DNA of 24,057 nt from an uncultured Acetatifactor sp. (lineage in GTDB: Bacteria > Bacillota > Clostridia > Lachnospirales > Lachnospiraceae): NCBI GenBank assembly GCA_910577035.1, contig CAJTKW010000062.1:1-24057 (forward strand). Direction: 5' to 3'. The notes under the pieces were generated by a model. That model saw only the letters and a program-made list of their open reading frames with translations, made no database searches and had not been told where the DNA came from. Positions 1 through 8,603 of the stretch are shown here, piece after piece; position 1 is the first letter of the stretch, and each line of letters starts with the position of its first letter. The position numbers and the translations under genes were made by a program.

Positions 1-1175
1 CTTGCACAGACATTTCCCTGTCAGGAAAGCGGGCAGGTCTTGCCGGAGAGCGAAGTGGATTATTTTTTACGGTTGCTGGTCTGCTCAAAAGCACGTCGGC
101 CCAAGATAGACCCCGCATCCTTATCGTTGAGAATGTTAAGCATCTTCTGTCAAGCAAGGGAGGCGGGGATTTTACCGCCGTTCTGCTTAACTTATGGCAA
201 GCAGGGTATGACCTTGAATGGCAGTGTGTCAACAGTAAGGACTTCGGTGTCCCCCAGCACAGGGAGCGGGTGTACCTTGTTGGACATCTTGGAGGAATCC
301 GTGGACGAAAAATATTTCCTATCAGCGGAACAAACACAGCGTCTGTTAAAGAAATTATAGGGGGACACCAGGGGAGCCGGGTTTATGATTCAGGCGGGCT
401 CTCTGTTACCTTGACGGCTCAGGGGGGCGGAGCGGGAGGAAAGACGGGTCTGTACCTCTGTGAGACAAAGAAACCGGAGGAATGGATGGAATGCCTGCAG
501 GAGAACGGCAGGGAGGTATGCGGTGCGCTTAATTATGCCGGGTTTCTGACGCAGAAGAAGGAGCCGGATATGACAGGAATATCTCGGTGTCTGGTGTCCC
601 ACTACAATGCGGGGATCACAAGGTTTGGGGAAAGTTCCGGTGTGCTGCACTGTAAAGCATGTGACGAAAAGTGCGTACAGGCAAGGGCAGCCCTGCTGGA
701 GAGTGAGAATGAGAAACAGAACGGCAGGGGGGGTCAGAAAGAGGGGGAACCGGGATTTACCCTGACCGCTGTTGACCGCCAAGGTGTGATGCTGCTGGAA
801 TGCCCGTACCAGAACGGTATGCCTGTCAGGGCGGCGACCAGACAGGGCTATGTGCTGGCAAGGCATGGGGACGGGATCAGTCTGACTTATCCTAACAGCA
901 AATTCAGAAGAGGGCGGGTAGGGAAACAGTGTTCTCAGACGCTTTTGACAGAGGGCGGCATGGGGGTGGTGGTCTACTGCCGTATCCGCAGGCTTACTCC
1001 CAGAGAGTGTTTCAGGCTGCAGGCATTCGAGGATTTTCTGTTCGACCGGGCCAGAGCCGCAGGGATCAGCGACGCACAGCTCTACAAGCAGGCAGGCAAT
1101 TCCGTGACGGTCAATATTGTCTATGAGATTGGAAAGCGGCTTGCGGAAATGGAGGATAATATCCTTGAAATTTAA
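1..1175 (+). CDS. C5-cytosine DNA methyltransferase, 5'-truncated by window edge
   Basis: This gene encodes the C-terminal part of a DNA (cytosine-5) methyltransferase. The open frame runs from base 3 without a stop to 1175. The first complete codon is Cys in the context CTDISLSGKRAGL, which matches motif IV (PCQ..S.AGKR.G), so the Cys is probably the catalytic nucleophile. Next come motif VI (IVENVKHLL), motif VIII (DFGVPQHRERVYLVG) and, near the end, motifs IX-X (RRLTPRECFRLQAFEDF and LYKQAGNSVTVNIVYEIG). About 160 residues between motifs VIII and IX form the target-recognition region. The ATG/TTG starts inside the window lie after conserved motifs, so the true start is upstream. The 3' end overlaps the next gene by 11 bp. 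No restriction endonuclease is visible, so it may be an orphan methylase of a mobile element. The family call is firm; the target sequence cannot be read. Confidence 0.93.
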   Translation, partial: CTDISLSGKRAGLAGERSGLFFTVAGLLKSTSAQDRPRILIVENVKHLLSSKGGGDFTAVLLNLWQAGYDLEWQCVNSKDFGVPQHRERVYLVGHLGGIRGRKIFPISGTNTASVKEIIGGHQGSRVYDSGGLSVTLTAQGGGAGGKTGLYLCETKKPEEWMECLQENGREVCGALNYAGFLTQKKEPDMTGISRCLVSHYNAGITRFGESSGVLHCKACDEKCVQARAALLESENEKQNGRGGQKEGEPGFTLTAVDRQGVMLLECPYQNGMPVRAATRQGYVLARHGDGISLTYPNSKFRRGRVGKQCSQTLLTEGGMGVVVYCRIRRLTPRECFRLQAFEDFLFDRARAAGISDAQLYKQAGNSVTVNIVYEIGKRLAEMEDNILEI

Positions 1176-1734
1176 CATTCTTTATGTGGATCCCCCATGG
1201 GAATATAAGGCATTCAGAAAAAAGGGACCGTGGGGCTGTGTTATCGGTCATTACCATACTATGAACAAGGAGGACATTTACGGGCTGGATATACAGTCCA
1301 TAGCGGCGCCGGACTGCATTCTGTTTTTGTGGGTGACATTCCCCTGTCTGGAGCAGGGGCTGGAAACAATCAGGAGGTGGGGCTTTCATTATAAGACAGT
1401 TGGTTTCTGCTGGGTGAAGAGGTGCAGAAAACAGCAGAACAAATGGTACTGCGGGCTTGGTTTCTGGACCAGAGCTAACCCGGAATTGTGTCTGATTGCC
1501 ACAAGAGGGAGACCAAAACGTGTGTCAAAGACGGTTCGTTGTATTGTAGATACACCAATGGAGGCGCACAGCAAGAAACCGGATATTGTCAGGGAAAGAA
1601 TTGTGGAGTTGATGGGAGACCTGCCCAGAGCGGAACTGTTTGCAAGACAGGAATATCCGGGGTGGATATGCGTGGGTGATGAGATCGACGGCATGGACAT
1701 CAGAGACAGCCTGCAGAGGTTAAAAGAAATGTGA
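1165..1734 (+). CDS. MT-A70 family adenine DNA methyltransferase
   Basis: This is probably an S-adenosylmethionine-dependent N6-adenine methyltransferase of the MT-A70 type. The DPPW catalytic motif lies at residues 9-12 within FNILYVDPPWEY, followed by family-typical segments: a TMNKEDIYGLDI region, ILFLWVT, a WGF..KTVGFCWVK segment, and a late ARQEYPGW segment. At 189 residues it has the size of phage and ICE MT-A70 proteins. A longer frame opens at TTG 1117, but TTG 1165 is preferred because GGAGG (1151-1155) sits 9 nt upstream and the DPPW motif then falls near the N-terminus as usual. It overlaps the end of the cytosine methylase gene by 11 bp, which implies co-transcription. The two methylases together may protect the element from host restriction; this is inference. 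Confidence 0.9.
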   Translation: MKFNILYVDPPWEYKAFRKKGPWGCVIGHYHTMNKEDIYGLDIQSIAAPDCILFLWVTFPCLEQGLETIRRWGFHYKTVGFCWVKRCRKQQNKWYCGLGFWTRANPELCLIATRGRPKRVSKTVRCIVDTPMEAHSKKPDIVRERIVELMGDLPRAELFARQEYPGWICVGDEIDGMDIRDSLQRLKEM

Positions 1735-1748
1735 GGAAGGAGAAGGGT

Positions 1749-2318
1749 TTGATATGGACTATGGAATTACATAGCTTTTGCGCAGCGGTCTCCGCCAGTT
1801 TCCTGTGGGGGATGCTGATGGATATGCTGCTTAAGAGACTGACCGGTTCCGATAAGGTCAGGTATGTGGCGGTGCTGGCTGGGGCCGTCACCGCCGTATT
1901 TGTGGGAGTATACGGAATGGGACCGCATACCCTTGCCTGTATCTTGTTTGGGCAGGTGCTCTTGTATGCGGCAGCGTATGATTTTGCAACCCATACGGTG
2001 CCGGATTATGTGCCGGTGCTGATATTGCTGATTGGTCTGATGGAAGTGGAGTTTGTCCCGGCATTCCTGGGACTTGTCTTGGTGCCGTTGCCTTTTCTGG
2101 CGGCAGCGCTGATCAGGGAAGGCAGCATCGGAGGCGGGGACATCAAGCTGATGGGCGCCTGCGGCTTTGTACTGGGGGTAAGGCGGGGGTATGCTGCATT
2201 GATGCTGGGATTGTTTCTGGCCGTAGTGTTCCAGACGGCATTTGTAAAGAAACGGGACAAGGGCTTTGCGCTGGCGCCATATCTGGCGGCAGGGTGCCTG
2301 CTTGCTCAGTTGCTATAA
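1749..2318 (+). CDS. A24-family prepilin peptidase (TadV/CpaA-like)
   Basis: This integral-membrane aspartic peptidase should cleave class III leader peptides of the pilin-like proteins of this cluster. The two catalytic Asp motifs of the A24 family are visible: YDFATHTVPD in the first half and GGGDIKL in the second. The remainder is strongly hydrophobic with about six potential membrane segments. At about 185-190 residues it matches the short TadV/CpaA forms that lack the N-methyltransferase domain of PilD. The start is uncertain. TTG 1749 has AGGAAGGAG 6 nt upstream; ATG 1761 is the next alternative; GTG 1731 would overlap the methylase stop by 4 nt. It is the first gene of the Tad block and 30 bp ahead of the CpaB-like gene. 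Confidence 0.88.
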   Translation: MIWTMELHSFCAAVSASFLWGMLMDMLLKRLTGSDKVRYVAVLAGAVTAVFVGVYGMGPHTLACILFGQVLLYAAAYDFATHTVPDYVPVLILLIGLMEVEFVPAFLGLVLVPLPFLAAALIREGSIGGGDIKLMGACGFVLGVRRGYAALMLGLFLAVVFQTAFVKKRDKGFALAPYLAAGCLLAQLL

Positions 2319-2348
2319 AAAAGAAATTGGAAATCGGAGGAAAAAGAA

Positions 2349-3173
2349 GTGAAAAATTTAATGAAGAATCGTATTGTGATTGGCCTGATCTGCATCATTC
2401 TTTCGCTGGTGATCTGTTTTGGCCTGACGCCTATGTTCAACAATGCTTTGAAATCAAAGGTGTCTCTGGTTCGGGTGAATGCGGAGATCCGCAAGGGCGA
2501 TCAAATCACGGAGAAGATGCTGACAACCGTGGAGGTGGGAGGGTATAACCTGCCCGGAAATGTGGTTTACAGGATGGAGGATGTGGTCGGGCGGTATGCC
2601 AACACGGACCTTTACAGAGGGGATTATATTTTAGAGAGCAAACTGTCGGACACTCCCATGCTTAAGAATGCCTATCTGAGCGGGCTAAACGGGGAGAACC
2701 TTGCTATTTCCGTCAGTATCAAATCCTTTGCCGCCGGATTGTCTGGAAAGCTGGAGGCAGGGGATATTGTGACGCTCTTTGCCTCGGATGTAGGCGATAT
2801 GAGGGAGACGCTCATGCTGCCTGAGCTTAAATATGTGGAGATCATTGCGGCTACGGCAAGCAGCGGGGCGGACAGTGATGTGCAGGCAGATGCGGAAAAT
2901 GGGGAAGAGCAGGAACTGGCATCCACTCTCACAGTGCTGGTTGCGCCGGAGCAGGCAAGGCTCCTTGCGGAGCTGGAACAGAAGGGGAAGATCCATGCAG
3001 CCCTGGTTTTCCGTGGAGACAGTACGCAGGCCCGGAAGTTTTTGGAGGAACAGCGGAAGGTCCTGGAAGAACTGTATGTAGAGGAAGAAACGGAAACCGG
3101 GGAGACGGGGACGGCGGAGGAAACGGAAGAGCCCATTGTGGACGGAGCGGAAGTAAACGCAGGAGGACAGTAG
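2349..3173 (+). CDS. cpaB: CpaB/RcpC-like SAF-domain pilus assembly protein
   Basis: This is a 274-residue protein with one N-terminal membrane segment (about residues 8-28), followed by a SAF-type domain. The segment LVRVNAEIRKGDQITEKML is the typical RcpC/CpaB beginning (periplasmic in Gram-negatives, extracytoplasmic here), and KLEAGDIVTLFA marks the second half. The C-terminal 40 residues are acidic and Glu/Thr-rich (EETETGETGTAEETEE). The GTG start at 2349 follows GGAGG (2336-2340) with 8 nt spacing. CpaB-family proteins in Gram-negatives help the outer-membrane channel; in a Gram-positive the role must differ, perhaps cell-wall passage of the pilus. The next gene follows after 1 nt. The family call rests on SAF features and context. 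Confidence 0.8.
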   Translation: MKNLMKNRIVIGLICIILSLVICFGLTPMFNNALKSKVSLVRVNAEIRKGDQITEKMLTTVEVGGYNLPGNVVYRMEDVVGRYANTDLYRGDYILESKLSDTPMLKNAYLSGLNGENLAISVSIKSFAAGLSGKLEAGDIVTLFASDVGDMRETLMLPELKYVEIIAATASSGADSDVQADAENGEEQELASTLTVLVAPEQARLLAELEQKGKIHAALVFRGDSTQARKFLEEQRKVLEELYVEEETETGETGTAEETEEPIVDGAEVNAGGQ

Positions 3174-3174
3174 G

Positions 3175-4005
3175 ATGGAGCAACACGGAAATATGCTTGC
3201 CATTGCAGGGAGCCCCGGCAGCGGCAAGACCACGCTTGCGGTAAAGCTGGCGGCGGAAATTGCGGGGAAAAGAAAGAATGTGATCCTGGTGTGCGGCGAT
3301 CCCTTTGTGCCGTCCATCCCGTTTCTGCTCCCCATGGAGGGGGAACAGGAGGTGTCTCTGGGAGCGCTCCTTACGGCTCCGGCGCTGACCCAGGATCAAA
3401 TACTGAGAGCCTGTGTGCCGGTTCCGGGCTGTGAATATGCCAGCCTGCTGGGGTATAAGCTGGGGGAAAACCTGATGTCCTACCCTAAAGTCACAAGGGA
3501 GCGGGCAGTGGAATTTCTGGTATGCTTAAGGCATCTGGCGGATTATGTGATCCTGGACTTAACCTCCGTTTTCGAGGCGGATGTCTTTTCCATTCTTGCC
3601 ATGGAGATGGCGGATCGGGTGCTGAGGGTGGGAACTTCCAATCTGCGGGGCATATCCTATTACCGCTCTCATGCGGGTATGCTGGAGGGGCGGGCGGACA
3701 GGGGAAAATACCTGAATGCTATCGGAAATTATAAGGCGGGGCAGGAATGGGAGAGCGTCGCAGGGCAGTATGGCGGGGCAGCCTTTCTCTTTCCCTATGT
3801 GGCGGAACTGGAAAAGCAGTATGACGAGGGGCGTCTGTGGGAGGCCATGATTTCCAGGGAGGCCCCTCAGTTTGAAAAAGAGGTGAAAAAACTTCTGGCG
3901 GAGGCTTTTGGACTGCGGGAGGCAAGGCAAAGCGCCGGAAACCCGGAAAAAAAGAAATTGGTGGTGCGCAGTCCTTTTGTCTGGAAGAATAAGGGCGAGT
4001 TTTAA
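3175..4005 (+). CDS. TadZ/CpaE-like P-loop ATPase (ParA/MinD superfamily)
   Basis: This 276-residue protein begins almost directly with a Walker A motif, GSPGSGKTT (residues 13-21). The segments NVILVCGDPFVPSIP and ADYVILDLTSVFEADV fit the switch I and Walker B regions of a ParA/MinD/CpaE-type ATPase. The P-loop is the ordinary GxxGxGKT kind rather than the deviant KGGxGKT. It lies between cpaB and cpaF, where TadZ/CpaE localisation ATPases usually sit, so a role in placing or polarising the secretion machine is likely. It starts 1 nt after the cpaB stop. A second, degenerate paralogue lies at 15730. The superfamily is certain; the TadZ role is inferred from context. Confidence 0.78.
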   Translation: MEQHGNMLAIAGSPGSGKTTLAVKLAAEIAGKRKNVILVCGDPFVPSIPFLLPMEGEQEVSLGALLTAPALTQDQILRACVPVPGCEYASLLGYKLGENLMSYPKVTRERAVEFLVCLRHLADYVILDLTSVFEADVFSILAMEMADRVLRVGTSNLRGISYYRSHAGMLEGRADRGKYLNAIGNYKAGQEWESVAGQYGGAAFLFPYVAELEKQYDEGRLWEAMISREAPQFEKEVKKLLAEAFGLREARQSAGNPEKKKLVVRSPFVWKNKGEF

Positions 4006-4019
4006 GGAGGGGTGGAGAG

Positions 4020-5381
4020 ATGCAGGAAATATTGAATATACATGAGACTGCCGGGCTGCTGAATAAGAACGTGGTATACCGCACGTTTCCGGAAGTGTTA
4101 AAGGATGTGCAGGAATACATATCCAGACATTTTGCGTCGGTACTCCGTGACAACCCGGATGAGAACAGGGAGCTGATACAGTCCTATATCGGGAAGTATC
4201 TGGAGCAGAGCGGCGCAGGCGTGGAGGGAATGGAGCAGGGGGAACTCTGTGAACTCCTTTACGGGGAAATGACGGGCTTTTCTTTCCTGACGCGCTACCT
4301 GTACCGGGAGGATGTGGAAGAAATCAATATCAATCAGTGGCGGGATGTGAAGATTACTTATTCCAGCGGGGAGATCATTCCGGCAAAGGAGCGTTTTAAC
4401 AGCGCCGGTCATGCGGTGGATGTCATCAGAAGGCTTTTGCATAAGTCAGGCATGATCTTTGACAATGCCCAGACCATTGTGGTGGGACATCTGAACAACA
4501 AGATCCGTATCACGGTCATGGGAGACGGTGTCATTGACAGAGAGAAAGGACTGGCGGTATCCATCCGCATCGTCAATCCGAAGAAACTGACAAAAGAGCA
4601 GTTTGTCAGTTTCGGGACAGCCACAGAGGAAATGCTGGACCTGCTTGCCATGTGTTTTACCCATGGCGTTTCCATGTGCATCACCGGGGCGACTTCTTCG
4701 GGAAAGACCACGCTGATGAGCTGGATTCTGGGGGAGGTGCCCTATAACAAGCGTATTGTCACCATAGAGCAGGGCTGCCGGGAGTTTGACCTGACGGCAG
4801 AGGATGGAAACGGGAATGTGCTCAACAATGTGGTTCATCTGGTGACCAGGTTTTCCGATGATCCCAGACAGAATATAGATATGGTAAAACTGTTGGAGAC
4901 CACTCTCACCATTAACCCGGACTGCATTGCGGTGGCGGAGATGAAGGGCGGGGAGAGTATGCAGGCCATCAACGCCGCCAACACCGGGCATTCCGTGATT
5001 ACCACCATCCATGCCAATTCCTGTGAAGATACTTATTACCGCATGGTGACGCTGTGCAAGCAGGAACAGCCCGGCATGGACGATGCCACGCTGCAGAGCC
5101 TTGCCACCAAAGCGTTTCCCATCGTGGCCTTTGCCAAGAGGCTGGAGGACAATTCCAGGAGAATCATGGAGATCACGGAGTGCGAGACCCTGCCAGACGG
5201 CGGGAAGAAGATGCGTACCCTGTACCGGTTCCGTATCACGGACAATATCACAGCGGAGGGGAAAACAAAGATTATAGGGCATTATGAAAAGGTGGAAAAT
5301 CTTTCGGAAAGCCTGCAAAAGCGGCTCCGGGAGAACGGACTGCCGCTCAGGATGCAGGAGCAGTTTACAGCAGAGCGGTAA
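4020..5381 (+). CDS. cpaF: CpaF/TadA secretion ATPase (VirB11/PulE-type)
   Basis: This is the hexameric traffic ATPase that powers the Tad-type pilus/secretion machine at the cytoplasmic membrane. It has 453 residues, the usual CpaF length. An N-terminal domain (to about residue 190) is followed by Walker A GATSSGKTT (223-231), an Asp-box-like region around 245-255, Walker B with DCIAVAEMKGGE (about 300-312) and a His-box segment TIHANSCEDT. The common Gly-Thr-Gly of the P-loop is replaced by Ala-Thr-Ser-Ser, while the catalytic Lys-Thr is kept. ATG 4020 is preceded by a GGAGGGGTGGAG purine stretch. The next gene follows after a few bases, so the operon is continuous. Confidence 0.93.
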   Translation: MQEILNIHETAGLLNKNVVYRTFPEVLKDVQEYISRHFASVLRDNPDENRELIQSYIGKYLEQSGAGVEGMEQGELCELLYGEMTGFSFLTRYLYREDVEEININQWRDVKITYSSGEIIPAKERFNSAGHAVDVIRRLLHKSGMIFDNAQTIVVGHLNNKIRITVMGDGVIDREKGLAVSIRIVNPKKLTKEQFVSFGTATEEMLDLLAMCFTHGVSMCITGATSSGKTTLMSWILGEVPYNKRIVTIEQGCREFDLTAEDGNGNVLNNVVHLVTRFSDDPRQNIDMVKLLETTLTINPDCIAVAEMKGGESMQAINAANTGHSVITTIHANSCEDTYYRMVTLCKQEQPGMDDATLQSLATKAFPIVAFAKRLEDNSRRIMEITECETLPDGGKKMRTLYRFRITDNITAEGKTKIIGHYEKVENLSESLQKRLRENGLPLRMQEQFTAER

Positions 5382-5392
5382 AGGAGGTGCAG

Positions 5393-6250
5393 ATGAGTCT
5401 TGTGGCGGTAAAAAAGCCGTATTTATTAAAAATATCGCTGGATGAGGACGCTCCCAATCCACGGGAAACAGACGATAACCTGGGGAACATGGTGTGCTGG
5501 CACCGGCATTACAGGCTGGGGGATGCGCACTCTTATGAGGATCCCGGCGATTTCCTGCAGGAGCTTGTGGAGAAAAATGTAAGCGATGCGGAGCTGATCA
5601 GGAAGGCAAGGGCAGGCGAGATACAGGGCGTAAAACTGGAGTATGTCCGTGCGGAAAAGATATGGTCAGTGGAAAGCTATGATGCCGTGTCCCGCAAATG
5701 GGTCCGCTGGTATGAATTTGACAGGCCGTTTTCCAGATGCGAGTCACAGATTGCCGAGGCCATCCGCTCTGAAATGAGTAATCAGGCCCTGCTAAAGCTG
5801 GCAGGACAGAAGTGCTGCATTCTGCCGGTCTACCTGTTCGATCATTCCGGTCTGCACATATCCACTCAGGATCTGACGAAGGGGCCGGATGGCCGCTGGG
5901 ACGCCGGACAGGTGGGCTGGGTATATGCCGATAGGAAAGCTATCCTTGCCGGGTATGGAAAGTGCGGCCCGGAGGAAATGAAACGGGCTGAAAAAGCTCT
6001 GGCATCAGAGGTGGAGTTGTATGATAAGTATCTGTCAGGGGAGTGTTACGGATTCCAGCTTTACAAGGACGGCGAGGAAATGGACAGTTGCTGGGGCTTT
6101 TTGGGAGATTTTGAGGAAGTCAGAAAGGACATTTCGGAGTATCTGCCGGAAGAGTGCTGGAGTCTTATGGATCATCTGACGGAGGCGCCGGATATGCGGC
6201 GAATGGAGTTGGAAGATTATGAGGAATTACTGGAAGAAATGGAGGTGTGA
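5393..6250 (+). CDS. Conserved hypothetical protein embedded in Tad operon
   Basis: I cannot assign a function to this soluble 285-residue protein. It has no signal peptide or membrane segment. Notable segments are a Trp/Tyr-rich stretch (SRKWVRWYEFDRPF) and the central motif VYLFDHSGLHIST followed by WDAGQVGWVYADR. The latter resembles an uncharacterised protein family that I recall from phages and conjugative elements of gut Clostridia. The C-terminal third is rich in Glu and Tyr. ATG 5393 is chosen over GTG 5387 because AAGGAGG (5381-5387) lies 5 nt ahead of it. It sits between cpaF and tadB, which are normally adjacent, so it looks like an insertion into the operon or a regulator of the machine. 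It ends 3 nt before tadB. Confidence 0.8.
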   Translation: MSLVAVKKPYLLKISLDEDAPNPRETDDNLGNMVCWHRHYRLGDAHSYEDPGDFLQELVEKNVSDAELIRKARAGEIQGVKLEYVRAEKIWSVESYDAVSRKWVRWYEFDRPFSRCESQIAEAIRSEMSNQALLKLAGQKCCILPVYLFDHSGLHISTQDLTKGPDGRWDAGQVGWVYADRKAILAGYGKCGPEEMKRAEKALASEVELYDKYLSGECYGFQLYKDGEEMDSCWGFLGDFEEVRKDISEYLPEECWSLMDHLTEAPDMRRMELEDYEELLEEMEV

Positions 6251-6253
6251 TGT

Positions 6254-7186
6254 ATGACGGTGCTTGTAACCATTGCATTTTTTATGGCGGTGACAGGATG
6301 CTTTATCATGCTGGGGCTGTCACCGTTTACGTTTTTAAGCGGTCTTGCGGGGTATCTGAAACCTGAGAGCAACAGCATGAAGAGGCGCATCAGGGAGAGC
6401 AGGAAGAAAAAGGAACCGAAAGGGCTGAAACTGCTGTTTGCAGAGGTAAAGGAAATTTTGCGGCTTACCGGGAAAAGCGGGCAGTTTGCCATGCTGTGTG
6501 TGCTTGCTATGATCCTATTTGTGGTGGGTGTGCTTGTGGCCCTTACCATGAACAACGTGCTGATGGTGCCGGTACTGGCGGCGGGCTTTGCGCTCCTGCC
6601 GTTTTACTATGTGAAATTTACGGCATCCAGACATAAAAAGCAGATTAACACGGAACTGGAAACGGCCTTATCCATGATCACTACCAGCTACCTGCGGAAC
6701 AAGAATACCATTATCAGGGCAATCGAGGAAAATCTGCCCTACTTAAATCCGCCAATATCAGAGGTATTCCGTAGCTTTCTTATGGAGACAAAGCTGATCA
6801 ACTCCAACACGGCGGAGGCGCTGGCGGGGCTGAAAAAAGGGATGGATCATGCGGTATTCCACGAATGGGTGGATGCCGTCATCGCCTGTCAGGATGACTA
6901 CAACCTGAAAAACACTCTGCCGCCTATTGTCTCCAAGCTGTCGGATATGCGGGTGGTGTCGGCGGAGCTGGATCTGTTGATCTATGAGCCGGTCAAGGAA
7001 TACATCACCATGGCGGTCCTGCTTTTGGGCAGTATACCGCTGCTGTATTTTCTGAATAAGGAGTGGTATGAAACATTGATGTTTACCGGCTTTGGAAAGG
7101 CGTTGCTTGCCATCTGCGGGACGGTGCTGTTTGTGTCCGTGGCGGCAGTGTCGAAACATACCAGGCCTATTGAATACAGGAAATGA
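6254..7186 (+). CDS. tadB: TadB-like inner-membrane platform protein (T2SSF)
   Basis: This is a type II secretion F-domain protein forming the membrane platform on which CpaF works. It has 310 residues. Membrane segments are seen at the N-terminus (about 5-25), as a double segment around 75-120, and as two C-terminal segments (about 255-305). The cytosolic loop carries ELETALSMITTSYLRN and the late helix ISEVFRSFLMETKL typical of T2SSF domains. ATG 6254 follows GGAGGTG (6241-6247). It is the upstream partner of the tadC gene 84 bp downstream, matching the usual tadB-tadC pair. Confidence comes from size, topology and position after cpaF. Confidence 0.85.
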   Translation: MTVLVTIAFFMAVTGCFIMLGLSPFTFLSGLAGYLKPESNSMKRRIRESRKKKEPKGLKLLFAEVKEILRLTGKSGQFAMLCVLAMILFVVGVLVALTMNNVLMVPVLAAGFALLPFYYVKFTASRHKKQINTELETALSMITTSYLRNKNTIIRAIEENLPYLNPPISEVFRSFLMETKLINSNTAEALAGLKKGMDHAVFHEWVDAVIACQDDYNLKNTLPPIVSKLSDMRVVSAELDLLIYEPVKEYITMAVLLLGSIPLLYFLNKEWYETLMFTGFGKALLAICGTVLFVSVAAVSKHTRPIEYRK

Positions 7187-7270
7187 AGTTGCTCTAAGGC
7201 ATCAAAATACGCTGCCTGAGGGTAACTACGTCATTTCCGAAATGAAGAAAGATTGCGAGGTGAAAATAGA

Positions 7271-8146
7271 TTGCAGAACCTGATTTTACTGCTCTTTGCC
7301 GTGTTCTTTTCGGCAGGGAGCTATTTTATTCTGGCGGAAGTCTTTCAGGTGCCGACCTACCGTGCCAGCCGGGCGATTCTGGCGGTGGGAAAGAGGCGAA
7401 AAAAACAGGCGGGAGCCGCAGACGCCTTTATCATGGAACTGTCTGGCAGAATCGCCCGTTTCCTGCCCATGGACGAATTTAAAAAGCGGAAACTGGCGGC
7501 CACGCTCCGTTCTGCGGAGATCCCGCTGACGCCGGAGCATTATATGGCGCAGGCATATGTGAAGGCCGGGCTTGCATTTTTGTGTATTATCCCCTGCCTT
7601 CTGATTGCGCCGGTATTCTTTCCCGTATTTCTGGTGCTGGGGATAGGGATATTTTTCTCCGAGAGCGGAAAAGCGGAAAAGCTGGTGAAAAAGCGGAGGG
7701 AGGAAATTGAGTTTGAACTGCCCAGATTTGTGGCGACCATCACTCAGGAACTGATGGCAAGCAGGGATATTCTTTCCATGCTGGAGACATATCAGAAAAA
7801 TGCGGGAAAGGCGCTTAAGAATGAGCTTGCTATTACCACGGCGGACATGAGGACGGGAAATTATGAGGCGGCGCTGACCAGGCTGGAGGCCAGGATTTCC
7901 AGCGCCATGCTGTCCGATGTTGTACGGGGGCTGATCGGGTGCATCCGTGGGGATGACGGTGTGGCCTTTTTCCGTATGCTGTCCCATGATATGAAACAGA
8001 TCGAGGTGCAGCGGCTGAAAAAGCTGGCCATGGAAAGGCCGCCGAAGATCAGGCGCTACTCTTTCCTGCTGCTTGCCTGTATGCTGTTAGTATATATGGG
8101 AGTCATGGGGTATCAGATACTGGGAACCATGTCAGGGATGTTTTAA
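7271..8146 (+). CDS. tadC: TadC-like inner-membrane platform protein (T2SSF)
   Basis: This is the second T2SSF-domain platform protein of the Tad machine, 291 residues from TTG 7271. Hydrophobic segments lie at about 3-20, 98-125 and 265-290. The central part has the classical IEFELPRFVATITQEL pattern, then SMLETYQKNAGKALKNEL and DMRTGNYEAALTRLE. TTG 7271 is preferred to TTG 7253 because GAGG (7257-7260) precedes it by 10 nt and the protein then starts with its membrane helix. The 84-bp gap after tadB has only a short palindrome (CATTTCCGAAATG). A small hairpin and then the first pseudopilin-like gene follow. Confidence 0.84.
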   Translation: MQNLILLLFAVFFSAGSYFILAEVFQVPTYRASRAILAVGKRRKKQAGAADAFIMELSGRIARFLPMDEFKKRKLAATLRSAEIPLTPEHYMAQAYVKAGLAFLCIIPCLLIAPVFFPVFLVLGIGIFFSESGKAEKLVKKRREEIEFELPRFVATITQELMASRDILSMLETYQKNAGKALKNELAITTADMRTGNYEAALTRLEARISSAMLSDVVRGLIGCIRGDDGVAFFRMLSHDMKQIEVQRLKKLAMERPPKIRRYSFLLLACMLLVYMGVMGYQILGTMSGMF

Positions 8147-8149
8147 TTA

Positions 8150-8167
8150 TGCCCGCTAAATCGGGCA
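8150..8167 (+). promoter_or_regulatory. Short hairpin between tadC and the pseudopilin-like gene
   Basis: TGCCCG (8150-8155) pairs with CGGGCA (8162-8167) around a 6-nt loop, right after the tadC stop and right before the GGGAGGTG ribosome-binding site of the next gene. No T-run follows, so it is more likely an RNA-processing or stability element than a terminator. Function is inferred. Confidence 0.4.
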
Positions 8168-8182
8168 GGGAGGTGTAAGGCT

Positions 8183-8593
8183 ATGAAAAACAGAATACGG
8201 GATGTGTGCGCAAGCCGCAGGGGAGAGGGCTATATTGACACCGCTGTGGGCGTTTTCTGCCTGATGCTTGTGGTGGCGCTGGCTATGGTGCTGTTTCCGG
8301 TATTTATGAAGAAACAACAGCTTGATTCCTTTGCGGACGAGATTGTCAGGCAGGCGGAGATTGTGGGGAGTACAGACGTATCCGGCAGGATTGCCCAGAT
8401 GAAACAGAAAACAGGGCTTGACCCGCAGATACAGTGGGAATGCGATTATTACAGCGGGAACAGGGTGCAGCTAAACGGGGACATCCAGGTGACGCTGACC
8501 CAGAGGGTGGATATTCGTTTTTTCACATTTGGTTCTTTTCCCATAGAGCTGAAGGCGAGGGCAAGCGGCAAGAGCGAGGTTTATTATAAGTGA
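8183..8593 (+). CDS. Pseudopilin-like single-TM protein (DUF4320/TadE-like)
   Basis: This is a 136-residue protein with a short basic N-terminus, the sequence RRGEGYIDTAVGVF, one hydrophobic helix (about residues 20-42) and a beta-rich C-terminal part ending in LKARASGKSEVYY. A Gly followed by a polar stretch and then a hydrophobic helix is how class III prepilins and TadE-like proteins look, so cleavage after the Gly by the upstream A24 peptidase is plausible. Size and order suggest the DUF4320 family seen in conjugative elements of Clostridia, but I cannot verify that. It has a strong GGGAGGTG site and is 10 nt ahead of a second protein of the same kind. Confidence 0.75.
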   Translation: MKNRIRDVCASRRGEGYIDTAVGVFCLMLVVALAMVLFPVFMKKQQLDSFADEIVRQAEIVGSTDVSGRIAQMKQKTGLDPQIQWECDYYSGNRVQLNGDIQVTLTQRVDIRFFTFGSFPIELKARASGKSEVYYK

Positions 8594-8603
8594 GGGGGCA
8601 GGC

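Noticed and set aside
40..360. Open frame at the left edge (106 residues)
   Set aside because: It is a shadow of the cytosine methylase, whose frame is open from base 3 and shows motifs IV, VI and VIII in the right order.
4446..5462. 338-residue leftward open frame opposite cpaF
   Set aside because: It lies wholly opposite a well-supported CpaF gene, has no ribosome-binding site of note and a His/Cys/Leu-rich composition typical of antisense frames.
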